Below, one piece after another: positions 17,518-26,003 of a stretch of 64,000 bases of DNA. Below the pieces are notes generated by a model that did no database searches, was not told the DNA's origin, and saw nothing but the letters and a program-made list of their open reading frames with translations. This stretch comes from Shouchella clausii (GTDB taxonomy: Bacteria; Bacillota; Bacilli; Bacillales; Bacillaceae_D), in NCBI RefSeq assembly GCF_001598215.1, contig NZ_BCXJ01000001.1:62001-126000 (forward strand), read 5' to 3'. Position 1 is the stretch's first letter; every line of letters starts with the position of its first letter. A program made the position numbers and the translations under genes.

Positions 17518-18615
17518 TTAATTGGAAACCGGCTTTTGGCCGCAATATTGTTGTTGTGGCCTAAAAATGCGGTTGTCTTTGCTTTGTTCGATAACGTGGC
17601 TGCACCAACCGACGACGCGGCTTACGCAAAATGTCGGTGTAAACCATTCTGGTTTAAGGCAAAGGGCTTCCATAATTGCAGCAGCATAGTATTCAACGTT
17701 GGCATGAAGCTGACGGCCGGGTTTGTATTCCGCTAAAAGCTCCGTTGCTATTTGTTCAATCGCCACTGCCTCGCTTAAAAATGTTTCCTGGTTATCGAGA
17801 CTTTTTAAAATATCACGCAATGCATTGGCGCGAGGGTCTGCTGTTTTATAAACACGGTGGCCAAAGCCCATCAGACGTTCGCCGCGTTTGAGCTTTTCAC
17901 GCAGCAACTCTTCACTGCTAGTGTCGGCCGTTTGAATTTCACTGAACAGCTCAAGTACACCGGTAGGCGCGCCGCCGTGCAGCCTTCCTTTTAACGCGCC
18001 AAGCGCTCCGCAAATAGCTGAACGAAGATCGGCTTCTGTAGAGGCGATCACTCGCGCCGCAAACGTTGACGCATTCATGCCGTGTTCTGCTGTTAATATT
18101 AAATAAGCGTTTAAAGCATGAACACGGGCGGCATCTGGCTTTTCGCCAGTGAGCATATACAAGTAATTGGCCACGTGGTTAAGAGAGGAATCTGGCTCAA
18201 TCGCGTCTTTGCCGCAGCTCATGTTGGCCCATGCAGCCACAATCGTTGGAACGATGGCAATAAGGCGCATCGCTTCTTGTCGTTGCGGGGGCCAGCCTTC
18301 TTTTCCTGTGTAGCTAGAAATCAAAGTTCGTAACGCGTCCATTAGGCTAAGTTCTTTTGGCAAAGCCGTGAGCAGCTTTTTCAAATCATCTGGCAAAAAT
18401 CGCATCGTTTTCAAGGCAGTGGAAAAATCGTCTTTTTCTGTTGCCGTTGGCCTTTTTCCGTTTAACAGCAAGTAAGCAACGTCTTCAAAGTCAGCTGATT
18501 TCGCAAGCTCATCTGCATGATAACCTCGGTAAAGCAGTGTTCCCTGCTCTCCGTCGATCGAACTAATCGTCGTTTTCGCAACGACGACATTCTCTAACCC
18601 TTTTGCATAAAGCAT
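17518..18615 (-). CDS. citA: Citrate synthase I (CitA-type)
   Basis: 365-residue citrate/2-methylcitrate synthase. Active-site histidines are in AEHGMNAS (His178), LHGGAP (His213) and GFGHRVYK (His253). The position normally held by the catalytic aspartate is Glu308 (NVEYYAAAIM). The C terminus (FTPTFCVSRVVGWCSHV) resembles B. subtilis CitA. Start at 18615 has GGAGGGATG upstream; the frame to 18648 is longer but unsupported. It lies divergent from a LysR gene, exactly as citA and citR do in B. subtilis. It condenses acetyl-CoA with oxaloacetate, probably as the minor isozyme. Confidence 0.85.
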   Translation of the reverse strand: MLYAKGLENVVVAKTTISSIDGEQGTLLYRGYHADELAKSADFEDVAYLLLNGKRPTATEKDDFSTALKTMRFLPDDLKKLLTALPKELSLMDALRTLISSYTGKEGWPPQRQEAMRLIAIVPTIVAAWANMSCGKDAIEPDSSLNHVANYLYMLTGEKPDAARVHALNAYLILTAEHGMNASTFAARVIASTEADLRSAICGALGALKGRLHGGAPTGVLELFSEIQTADTSSEELLREKLKRGERLMGFGHRVYKTADPRANALRDILKSLDNQETFLSEAVAIEQIATELLAEYKPGRQLHANVEYYAAAIMEALCLKPEWFTPTFCVSRVVGWCSHVIEQSKDNRIFRPQQQYCGQKPVSN

Positions 18616-18724
18616 ATTCCATCCCTCCAAATTCATTTTCTTTATCATAGCGCCATGGTAATCTAATTAAAATTAAATTATTTCTGCATTATTGATTATG
18701 ATATTTAATTAGTGGAGGGCGAAA

Positions 18725-19600
18725 ATGAATATACACTGGATTGAAAGCTTTCTTGCCGCAGCCAAATATGAAAACTTCCGTAAAGCAGCTGCCTATTTAT
18801 ACGTTTCCCAGCCGACTGTGACTGTCCACATTCATCAACTTGAGAAAGCGCTAGGCGTACCATTGTTTAAACGGACTGGGAGGCAAGTCGCATTGACTGC
18901 TTACGGCAAGTCGTATCTTCCTTATGCACGGAGCATCTATGATGCATACCATGAAGGCATCGCCTTTATCGGCAAAAAACGGCAAGGGTATGAAAGTACA
19001 CTAAAAATCGCTGTCTCGCCGTTGATCGCTTCCAGTTATTTGCCTTACTGGGTCAAAGCATTCGTGAAAAAACAAGCAGCAACAGAAGTGGTAGTGGACG
19101 TGGTTGAGTCAGCCGTGATCGGCCAAACGGTTGAATCAGGCCGTGCAGATGTTGGCTTATCAAGAATGCCTTTTGAACAAACAGGGAGCGAGTGTGTACG
19201 CCTGCAAACAGAGAAGCTCATGTTTGTCGTTCCCCATGATGGCCGCGATGCAGAGAATGGCCCACCTATTCATTATGAGGAGGCGCTGGGCGAGATGGTC
19301 CTTTTAAGCGGCAACCATCCTGTTTATTGGGAAGAAGTGTTGCTGGCGTGCAGGCGGACTGTTCCTGGACTTAAAGAAATGCACGTTTCGCAAGTACATG
19401 TCACAAAGCGGTTTATTGAGGAAGGGCTCGGCTGTTCCATATTGCCGGAATCGGCGGTAAGGCGGGAATTAGCAGAGGGCCGCATGCTAGAAGCAGAAAC
19501 AGCTGGTCTCCCTTTGCCAACCGTATCTACTTACATGATTACAAAAACGCCTTCAGCCGAAGCAGAGGCATTTATGGAGCTAGTAAAAACATTGGCTTGA
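18725..19600 (+). CDS. citR: LysR family regulator (CitR-like)
   Basis: 291-residue LysR protein. Helix-turn-helix at residues about 14-45 (YENFRKAAAYLYVSQPTVTVHI). A periplasmic-binding-like effector domain follows, with LSRMPFEQTGSE in the cleft region. Position divergent to citA and the AT-rich 109-bp spacer (including ATTTAATTAG-type repeats) support the CitR assignment, which is from context. CitR in B. subtilis represses citA. Confidence 0.75.
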   Translation: MNIHWIESFLAAAKYENFRKAAAYLYVSQPTVTVHIHQLEKALGVPLFKRTGRQVALTAYGKSYLPYARSIYDAYHEGIAFIGKKRQGYESTLKIAVSPLIASSYLPYWVKAFVKKQAATEVVVDVVESAVIGQTVESGRADVGLSRMPFEQTGSECVRLQTEKLMFVVPHDGRDAENGPPIHYEEALGEMVLLSGNHPVYWEEVLLACRRTVPGLKEMHVSQVHVTKRFIEEGLGCSILPESAVRRELAEGRMLEAETAGLPLPTVSTYMITKTPSAEAEAFMELVKTLA

Positions 19601-19811
19601 TATTTCAGCACCTATGGGTGAGATGACCGCTTAACGACGAGTCGGTACAGGGTCTCTGCTTTTGAGACCTGTATTCTTAAGGCCATGGTGATTGTTGATG
19701 GTTATTGAGAACCTTTCATTAAAAAATTTCAATCTTAATAGAAATAGTTGGTTGTTCATGTTCAATCACAATCGATTAGTTCTTTCTAAATATTCTCTTT
19801 ATCGAAATGTC

Positions 19812-19867
19812 TTGAATTCAATTTGTAATGTTGTATACTTGTAATACAACTTATAAAAGCGCTTTCA
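19812..19867 (+). promoter_or_regulatory. Promoter, GntR-like palindrome and cre site of the TAXI-TRAP operon
   Basis: TTGAAT (19812-19817), 16 bases, TATACT (19834-19839) form the promoter. A perfect 11-bp palindrome TTGTAATACAA (19839-19849) abuts the -10 and a longer GTTGTAT...ATACAAC repeat spans 19830-19850, both FadR-type operator shapes. TAAAAGCGCTTTCA (19854-19867) matches the CcpA cre consensus TGWAANCGNTNWCA at 13 of 14 positions and would act as a roadblock downstream of the start. The preceding 210 bases hold only a weak hairpin (19646-19674) after citR. Confidence 0.65.
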
Positions 19868-19891
19868 TTGTAAAGGGGGAAAAACGAAGTT

Positions 19892-20884
19892 ATGAAAAAG
19901 CGACTGTCATTGTTATTATTCCTATGTTCTTTCATTACTCTCGCTTCCTGTAGCAACAAAGATTATCAGTATTTTTCAATTGCAACCGCTTCCACTGGGG
20001 GGACGTATTATCCAATTGGTGTCGGCATGGGAAATCTTTGGACTGAAGAACTAATGGATCAAGGGATCCGGGCAACGGGGCAGTCTTCCGCTGGATCAGT
20101 AGAAAATATTGACTTGTTACAGAAGGGGGAAGCACAGCTTGCGATTTTACAAGGGTTAATTGGCGATCAAGCATTCAATGGAACGGGAATCTATGAAGGC
20201 CGGTCCTATGAAGACTTGCGTTCAATTACCTTCCTCTGGCCGAATGTGGAACACTTTGTTTTGCAAAACAATCAAATCGAAACGGGAACGATTGCTGATA
20301 TTGAGGGGAAAGGTTTCTCTGTGGGACCGCAAGCTAGTGGAACGGAACAATCAACACTGGCGATTATGCGTGGTATTGGTCTGACAACCGCTGATATTCA
20401 GCCAGAATACCTTGGCTACGATGATACCATTTCGGCCATGCGTGATGGACGTTTACATGGAGGTTCTTTGCCGGCCGGTGTTCCTGTTACTGCGATTACA
20501 GACATGTATGCCAGTGGCGTGCGTGCCGATGTCCTTGATGTTTCGGATGAACAGCTTGAATCAATAAATGAGCATTTTAATGTGTTCTTCCGCTATAACA
20601 TACCTGCTGGGACGTATCCACGAAAAGAGGAGGATATCCAGACAATTGCACAATCAAATTTTCTGGCAACAGATAAGGAGTTAGACGATGAAATTATATA
20701 CTTATTGACTAAAACGTTGTACGAAAACCTAGAATTCATGTACGAGGTGCATAATTCAGCCCGGGAAATGTCCTTAGAAGCCGCATTAAATGGTCTATCT
20801 GTACCACTTCATCCTGGCGCTTACAAATATTATGAGGAGCAAGGCATCGACATTCCGGAGGAGTTACGCCCCCCTGAACTATAG
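19892..20884 (+). CDS. TAXI-family TRAP transporter substrate-binding lipoprotein
   Basis: 330-residue lipoprotein with lipobox LASC (Cys20). The TAXI signature ATASTGGTYYPIG follows the signal. AAGGGGGAAAAACGAA lies upstream of the ATG. TAXI proteins feed single-polypeptide or fused TRAP permeases; known ligands include glutamate-like molecules. Here the operon's oxidases suggest a 2-hydroxy acid such as 2-hydroxyglutarate or glycolate; that is inference. Confidence 0.92.
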   Translation: MKKRLSLLLFLCSFITLASCSNKDYQYFSIATASTGGTYYPIGVGMGNLWTEELMDQGIRATGQSSAGSVENIDLLQKGEAQLAILQGLIGDQAFNGTGIYEGRSYEDLRSITFLWPNVEHFVLQNNQIETGTIADIEGKGFSVGPQASGTEQSTLAIMRGIGLTTADIQPEYLGYDDTISAMRDGRLHGGSLPAGVPVTAITDMYASGVRADVLDVSDEQLESINEHFNVFFRYNIPAGTYPRKEEDIQTIAQSNFLATDKELDDEIIYLLTKTLYENLEFMYEVHNSAREMSLEAALNGLSVPLHPGAYKYYEEQGIDIPEELRPPEL

Positions 20885-20932
20885 GCATAAAGCTGAACAA
20901 AAGCGTTTTCTTTCACAAAGGAGGAGATTACG

Positions 20933-22912
20933 ATGAGTGTGAAGCAGCAACATGTTGAGATAGAACCGAATAATGACGAAGTGCAAGAGTCTGTCAGTAT
21001 AGGACGGGCATTGAAAGGCAAACAGCAAAAAATCGTTGCCCTTACAGGGTTTCTTTTATCTGGGTTTGCTGTCTATGTCAACAGTTTCATCAATATGCAG
21101 GAAATTTACCGCAACGTTCTCTTTCTTGCATTGCTCTTTGTTTTAGCCTTTTTGCTTTATCCCGCAACCAAAAAGGGAGCGAAAGATCGATTTACCACAG
21201 TCGATATCATCTTAACGATTGCTAGTGTCGCAGGTTCTGTTTACATTTTGCTGTTCTATACGACGATTCATGTTGACCGGATGTCACAGGCGATTACAAT
21301 GGACTACATTTTTGCTGCGATCACCGTTGTTTTGCTCTTGGAGGCTGCAAGACGGACGCTCGGTCTCTTCATTCCACTTTTAACGAGTTTAGCGATCATT
21401 TATGCTGTATTTGGGCCCTATTTTCCTGGGATTTTTGGGCACGCTGGGTTTTCCTTTGAACGACTCTTGTATCGCGTGTACATGACGACAGAGGGCATTT
21501 ACGGTCTCACTCTTTCGATCGCGTCTACCTATATCGTCATCTTCATTTTATTTGGAGCATTTTTAAGTGTAAGTGGAGCGTCGAAGCTCTTTAACGATTT
21601 AGCAATTGCGATAGCAGGACAACGGCGGGGTGGTCCAGCGCAAGTCGCCGTTCTTTCCAGTGCTCTAACAGGGTCATTGAATGGAAGTGCAGTTGCCAAT
21701 GTTGCGACGACAGGGGCGTTTACGATCCCATTAATGAAACAAATTGGCTTAAAGCCAAGGTATGCAGCGGCCGTTGAAGCAACTGCTTCTACAGGCGGGA
21801 TGATGATGCCGCCGATTATGGGAGCAGCTGCCTTTATCATGGCAGGATTTTTAGGTGTTTCCTATTCAGTCATTGTGTTAGCAGCGATTGTTCCAACGTT
21901 TCTTTATTTCGTTGCTCTTGTGCTTGCCATTGATTTAGAAGCGAAAAAGCATGGCTTAAAAGGGATGAGCAAAGACTCCATTCCCCAAGTATGGCAAGTA
22001 ATCAAAGAGCGCGGTGTCTTGCTACTGCCGATTATCATTGTGATCTCAACCTTGTTGATGGGCTATACGCCGATATTCGCCGGTTTTGCTGGTATTATCT
22101 CTGTCATCATTGCTAGCTGGCTAACGAAAGATAAAGAGACAAGAGTGACATTTGCAAAAATAGGGACTGCCTTTATCGACGGGGCAAAAAGTACCATTCA
22201 AGTAGGGATTGCTTGTGCATCGATCGGCATTATTATTGCGGTTGTGACGATGTCTGGACTTGGTTCAGCGATCGCCTATAATGTTCTTTCGATTTCAAGT
22301 GGCATGCTTTGGGTTGCCCTTTTGCTCGTCATGGTTACTTGCATCGTCTTAAGCATGGGGCTCCCATCCACCGCCCTTTACATCGTTGTAGCGGTAACAG
22401 CTGCCCCGGCATTAGTGGAAGCAGGAGTAAACCCAATTGCCGCCCATTTCTTTGTTTTCTGGTTTGGGGCACTGTCCAATATTACTCCACCTGTTGCATT
22501 GGCATCCTATACAGCTGCTGGCATTGCCAGAGCAGATGCGATGAAAACATCGTGGACGTCCGTAAAGCTAGCATTGCCCGGCTTCGTTATCCCATTTATG
22601 ATTGCGTATAACCCTGCAATGCTTATGCAATCTGAAAGCGGCTCACTACATGTTGTTACGGTGGGCATCACCATTATTACCTCTGTCTTAGGCGTATTTG
22701 CGATGGTTGTTGCGCTGACAAACTATTTCTCAACAAATTTAGTCATGTTGGAACGTCTCTTATTCTTTGCAAGTTCGCTACTCCTCGTGAGTACAGGGTT
22801 GCTTTCGAATGTTCTAGGAGTTTCGATCGTTGCGGTCACGTTAGCGTTACACATCCTTCGTGTAAAAAAGAAAAAAAGCGCAACGGAGAGTCCGTTCGCC
22901 CAAGGCGGATAA
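20933..22912 (+). CDS. TRAP transporter permease, fused DctQM (TAXI type)
   Basis: 659-residue membrane protein combining a small N-terminal 4-helix part with the large 12-helix permease, the usual TAXI partner. Core motifs are SSALTGSLNGSAVANVATTG and EATASTGGMMMPPIMG, and later LSMGLPSTALYIVVA. AAAGGAGGAG precedes the ATG. It directly follows the TAXI binding protein. Confidence 0.93.
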   Translation: MSVKQQHVEIEPNNDEVQESVSIGRALKGKQQKIVALTGFLLSGFAVYVNSFINMQEIYRNVLFLALLFVLAFLLYPATKKGAKDRFTTVDIILTIASVAGSVYILLFYTTIHVDRMSQAITMDYIFAAITVVLLLEAARRTLGLFIPLLTSLAIIYAVFGPYFPGIFGHAGFSFERLLYRVYMTTEGIYGLTLSIASTYIVIFILFGAFLSVSGASKLFNDLAIAIAGQRRGGPAQVAVLSSALTGSLNGSAVANVATTGAFTIPLMKQIGLKPRYAAAVEATASTGGMMMPPIMGAAAFIMAGFLGVSYSVIVLAAIVPTFLYFVALVLAIDLEAKKHGLKGMSKDSIPQVWQVIKERGVLLLPIIIVISTLLMGYTPIFAGFAGIISVIIASWLTKDKETRVTFAKIGTAFIDGAKSTIQVGIACASIGIIIAVVTMSGLGSAIAYNVLSISSGMLWVALLLVMVTCIVLSMGLPSTALYIVVAVTAAPALVEAGVNPIAAHFFVFWFGALSNITPPVALASYTAAGIARADAMKTSWTSVKLALPGFVIPFMIAYNPAMLMQSESGSLHVVTVGITIITSVLGVFAMVVALTNYFSTNLVMLERLLFFASSLLLVSTGLLSNVLGVSIVAVTLALHILRVKKKKSATESPFAQGG

Positions 22913-23076
22913 AAGGTGAAAAGTTCAACGAATAATAGCAAAACGCATCTCTCTTCGTTAAAATGAGCGTATACATCAGATGAAACAAGTTCCTCATAGA
23001 GTGAGGGACTTATGAAAAGGGTGAACGAAGCTTGCAAGCTCCTTCCCCTTTTTAGCAAAAAAGGAGAGTGTTGACG

Positions 23077-23787
23077 GTGCGTTTACCGATTGAGCGTAAA
23101 AAGGTGTCAAGTCAAGTACTAGAACAGCTAAAAGAAATGATTAAAAACGGTGAATTTCCTGCTCATAGTAAGCTCCCGTCTGAAATGGAGCTTGCAGAAC
23201 GCTTTGGTGTTAGCCGTTCCCCCATTCGTGAGGCGTTAAGTGTTTTGGAAGCAAGCGGCCTAATCGAGTCGAAACAAGGGGGCGGCAGCTGGGTCAAAGA
23301 AGTTCAATTAACGAATTTGTTAGAGCAAGTGACATTGGATATGGTCGATATCGGCCAAGTCTATGATTTGCTCGAACTTCGAAGCATTATTGAAACAGAG
23401 GCAGCTGCATTAGCTGCTGTGCGCTATCAAAAGCAAGATCTTTTGGAATTAGAACTAGCGCTGGCTCAATTTGCAAAAACAGTCGAGGATCGAGAGGTTG
23501 TCGGGGATGAAGCTGATTACATGTTCCATCGTGTCATTATGAAAGCTTCTTATAATCCATTTTTAGAGCAAACGATGGCGAATGTATCAGAGCTGCTGCA
23601 GAAGGCATTGGCCTTTTCATTAAAAAAGAACCGCCTGCAACAAAAACGCGAAGAAGTTTACCGAGAGCATTTAACGATTTTCAACGCCATTCGTGAACGC
23701 GATTCTGAGGCGGCAAGAAAAGCAATGAACACACACTTGCATAATGTTCGCCGCAAGCTAGGCGATAAGCGGGTATTGCCTGATTGA
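23077..23787 (+). CDS. GntR family regulator, FadR subfamily (first of a tandem pair)
   Basis: About 236 residues. Winged helix with ELAERFGVSRSPIREALSVLE, followed by an FCD domain (DYMFHRVIMKAS with a later EHLTIFNAI). The start is ambiguous: AAAGGAG (23060-23066) serves TTG 23071 or GTG 23077 better than GTG 23068. It sits inside the TAXI-TRAP/glc operon after a 160-base spacer that carries an AGCTTGCAAGCT palindrome (about 23027-23038). It likely senses the imported acid. Confidence 0.87.
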   Translation: MRLPIERKKVSSQVLEQLKEMIKNGEFPAHSKLPSEMELAERFGVSRSPIREALSVLEASGLIESKQGGGSWVKEVQLTNLLEQVTLDMVDIGQVYDLLELRSIIETEAAALAAVRYQKQDLLELELALAQFAKTVEDREVVGDEADYMFHRVIMKASYNPFLEQTMANVSELLQKALAFSLKKNRLQQKREEVYREHLTIFNAIRERDSEAARKAMNTHLHNVRRKLGDKRVLPD

Positions 23788-23830
23788 GGAGGTAACGTAA
23801 AGAGGGGCCACCCTCTTCTTTTTAACAAAA

Positions 23831-23843
23831 GTGGACTGTCCAC
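23831..23843. promoter_or_regulatory. 13-bp perfect palindrome before the second GntR gene
   Basis: GTGGACTGTCCAC is a perfect palindrome centred on T23837. A second TTGGAC half-site lies at 23851-23856 just ahead of the ribosome site. It has the size and position of an autoregulatory FadR-type operator and differs from TTGTAATACAA at 19839. Confidence 0.5.
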
Positions 23844-23872
23844 AGACCAGTTGGACAATTAGGAGGAAAGGA

Positions 23873-24571
23873 ATGAAATTAACGCCGATTCGTAAGCGGA
23901 AACGTGTCTATCAGGAAATTATTGAGCAAATCAAAACCGCTGTCGCTACAGGCGAGGTTCAACCTGGCGATAAGCTTCCATCTGAACGGGCACTATCAGA
24001 GACGTTATCCGTTTCCAGAACTTCCGTGAAGGAAGCCTTAACCGTGTTAAAATCGTCAGGCGTCATTCACATTAAGCCGGGAGTGGGCGCCTTCCTTGTT
24101 CAAGAGAGCCCACAGCGCTTGCAGGTTAAGTTGGCGGATTTATTACAGGAGAAAGAAACATCGATCGTCGAATTAATTGAGCTTCGTCAAGCGATTGAAG
24201 GGGATGCTGCCTATTATGCAGCAAAACGAATAACAAATAGGCAGAAGGAGAATTTACAAGCTGTATTTGAAAGGCTTGTGGCAATCGAAGAGCAAGGAAA
24301 GGTGGCCGTGGAGGAAGATTACCAATTTCATTTAGCCATTATTGAAGCCGCAAACAATCCATTAATGCGTGATGTAATGAATTTAATTTCCGATAACATG
24401 CTTCGCGTCTTAACCAAAAATCAAGAGGCTTCAGGAAGAAATGAGCGCTTCCAGGCCGAAATTGCTCAGGAGCACCGAAACATTTACGAAGCGATTGTAA
24501 GCGGAAAACCAGAGGAAGCAAGAATAGCGATGTGGCAGCACTTTCAAGGGGTAAAACAGCGACACACGTAA
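23873..24571 (+). CDS. GntR family regulator, FadR subfamily (second of the pair)
   Basis: 232 residues. HTH contains ALSETLSVSRTSVKEALTVL; FCD ligand pocket residues appear in DYQFHLAIIEAANN and QEHRNIYEAI. AGGAGGAAAGG precedes ATG 23873, so the frame from 23831 is discarded. It is similar in layout to the preceding regulator but clearly diverged, so the two probably have different ligands or operators. It resembles GlcC/LldR-type regulators that adjoin glycolate and lactate oxidase genes. Confidence 0.87.
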   Translation: MKLTPIRKRKRVYQEIIEQIKTAVATGEVQPGDKLPSERALSETLSVSRTSVKEALTVLKSSGVIHIKPGVGAFLVQESPQRLQVKLADLLQEKETSIVELIELRQAIEGDAAYYAAKRITNRQKENLQAVFERLVAIEEQGKVAVEEDYQFHLAIIEAANNPLMRDVMNLISDNMLRVLTKNQEASGRNERFQAEIAQEHRNIYEAIVSGKPEEARIAMWQHFQGVKQRHT

Positions 24572-24590
24572 AAGAGAGGGGGAGAGCCTG

Positions 24591-26003
24591 TTGACGATTG
24601 AGCGTTTTTTAGAAGAGATTAAACAAAAAATGAAAGCAGAGAACCGGATTTTAACGAAAAAGGCGGACCGTAGTAGTTATGGCTATGATGCGTCGTTTGG
24701 CTACTACTTACCTGATCTTGTGATCCAGCCAACCGCCACTGAAGAAGTAGCTGCGGTCATGAAGTTAGCCAATCAGTACTTAATCCCCGTCTATCCAAGG
24801 GGGCAAGGGACAAGTTTAAGCGGTGGCCCACTTCCAGTTAAAGGAGGGGTTGTTCTTGATTTATCCCAGTGGAACGACAAGCTGGAGATTGACAAAGAAG
24901 ACATGGTGGCCATTGTCTCTCCGGGAGTGATCACAGCAAACATTGACGCTGCCGCAAGGGCGATTGGCTTTATGTACCCGCCTGACCCAAGTAGCTCTCA
25001 TGTATCAACCATTGGCGGAAATCTTGCCGAAAATGCAGGAGGGCCTAGAGGACTGAAGTATGGCGTAACGAAAGATTATGTCCTCGGCTTAGAAGTGGTA
25101 ACACCAGAAGGAGAAATCATTCGTACAGGGGGAAGAACGGTTAAAAACGTGACCGGCTATGACTTAACAAAGCTCATTGTTGGTTCAGAAGGGACGCTTG
25201 GGATCATCACCGAAGCAACACTCCGCCTCGTTCCCAAACCACCAGCCAGCAAAACAGTAATGGTGCTTTTTGAAGATATTGTCGATTCAGGGCGGGCGAT
25301 TTCTAAAGTGTTAACGGCAGGCATTGTTCCAGCCAAAATGGAGCTGATGGACCAACTGTCCATCCAGGCAGTCGAGGCTTACGAACCACGGGGTTTGCCA
25401 ACAGATGTAGGGGCTTTGTTGTTAATCGAGCTAGATGGGCACCCAGCATCGATCGCTGAAGAGATGACAAAAGTAAAGGAACTGTGCAGGAGTGCAGGAG
25501 CGAGAACTGTCCAGGTGGCAGAGAATGAAAAAGAAGCGGCCGAATTTTGGCAGGCGCGCAAGCTCGTTTCCCCAGCCATTGTTCGAGTGAAGCCAACGAA
25601 AATTTCCGAGGATGCCACCGTCCCTCGGAGTAAAATACCGGAAATGTTTCAGCGGTTGAAGGAAATTCGCGAAATGTATCAAATCGATCTTGTCGTGTTT
25701 GGCCATGCTGGCGATGGAAATTTACACCCGAATATCATTGCCGATGCTCGTGATCATGAGGAAATGGAACGAGTGGAAAAAGCAGTGGCCGACATTTTCA
25801 CAGCAGCGGTCGAACTGGGGGGAACCCTTTCAGGGGAGCATGGGATTGGGACGATGAAAGCCCCGTTCATGGAAATGGAAATAGGAAAAGCTGGACTAGA
25901 CATGATGAAGCGGTTAAAAACAAGCTGGGATCCGAACAACATCTTAAATCCAGGAAAGATATTCCCAGAGCCTGGACAAAGGCTGGTGCTGCGCCATGAC
26001 TAA
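24591..26003 (+). CDS. glcD: FAD-linked 2-hydroxy-acid oxidase subunit GlcD
   Basis: 470-residue flavoprotein of the GlcD/D-lactate dehydrogenase class. The N-terminal PCMH FAD domain has YPRGQGTSLSGGPLPVKGG and GGNLAENAGGPRGLKYGVT. The C-terminal domain has FGHAGDGNLHPNI and TLSGEHGIGTMK. A TTG start at 24591 follows GAGGGGGAGAG. It oxidises glycolate, D-lactate or D-2-hydroxyglutarate to the 2-oxo acid and passes electrons to GlcF. It overlaps glcF by 8 bases. Confidence 0.92.
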   Translation: MTIERFLEEIKQKMKAENRILTKKADRSSYGYDASFGYYLPDLVIQPTATEEVAAVMKLANQYLIPVYPRGQGTSLSGGPLPVKGGVVLDLSQWNDKLEIDKEDMVAIVSPGVITANIDAAARAIGFMYPPDPSSSHVSTIGGNLAENAGGPRGLKYGVTKDYVLGLEVVTPEGEIIRTGGRTVKNVTGYDLTKLIVGSEGTLGIITEATLRLVPKPPASKTVMVLFEDIVDSGRAISKVLTAGIVPAKMELMDQLSIQAVEAYEPRGLPTDVGALLLIELDGHPASIAEEMTKVKELCRSAGARTVQVAENEKEAAEFWQARKLVSPAIVRVKPTKISEDATVPRSKIPEMFQRLKEIREMYQIDLVVFGHAGDGNLHPNIIADARDHEEMERVEKAVADIFTAAVELGGTLSGEHGIGTMKAPFMEMEIGKAGLDMMKRLKTSWDPNNILNPGKIFPEPGQRLVLRHD

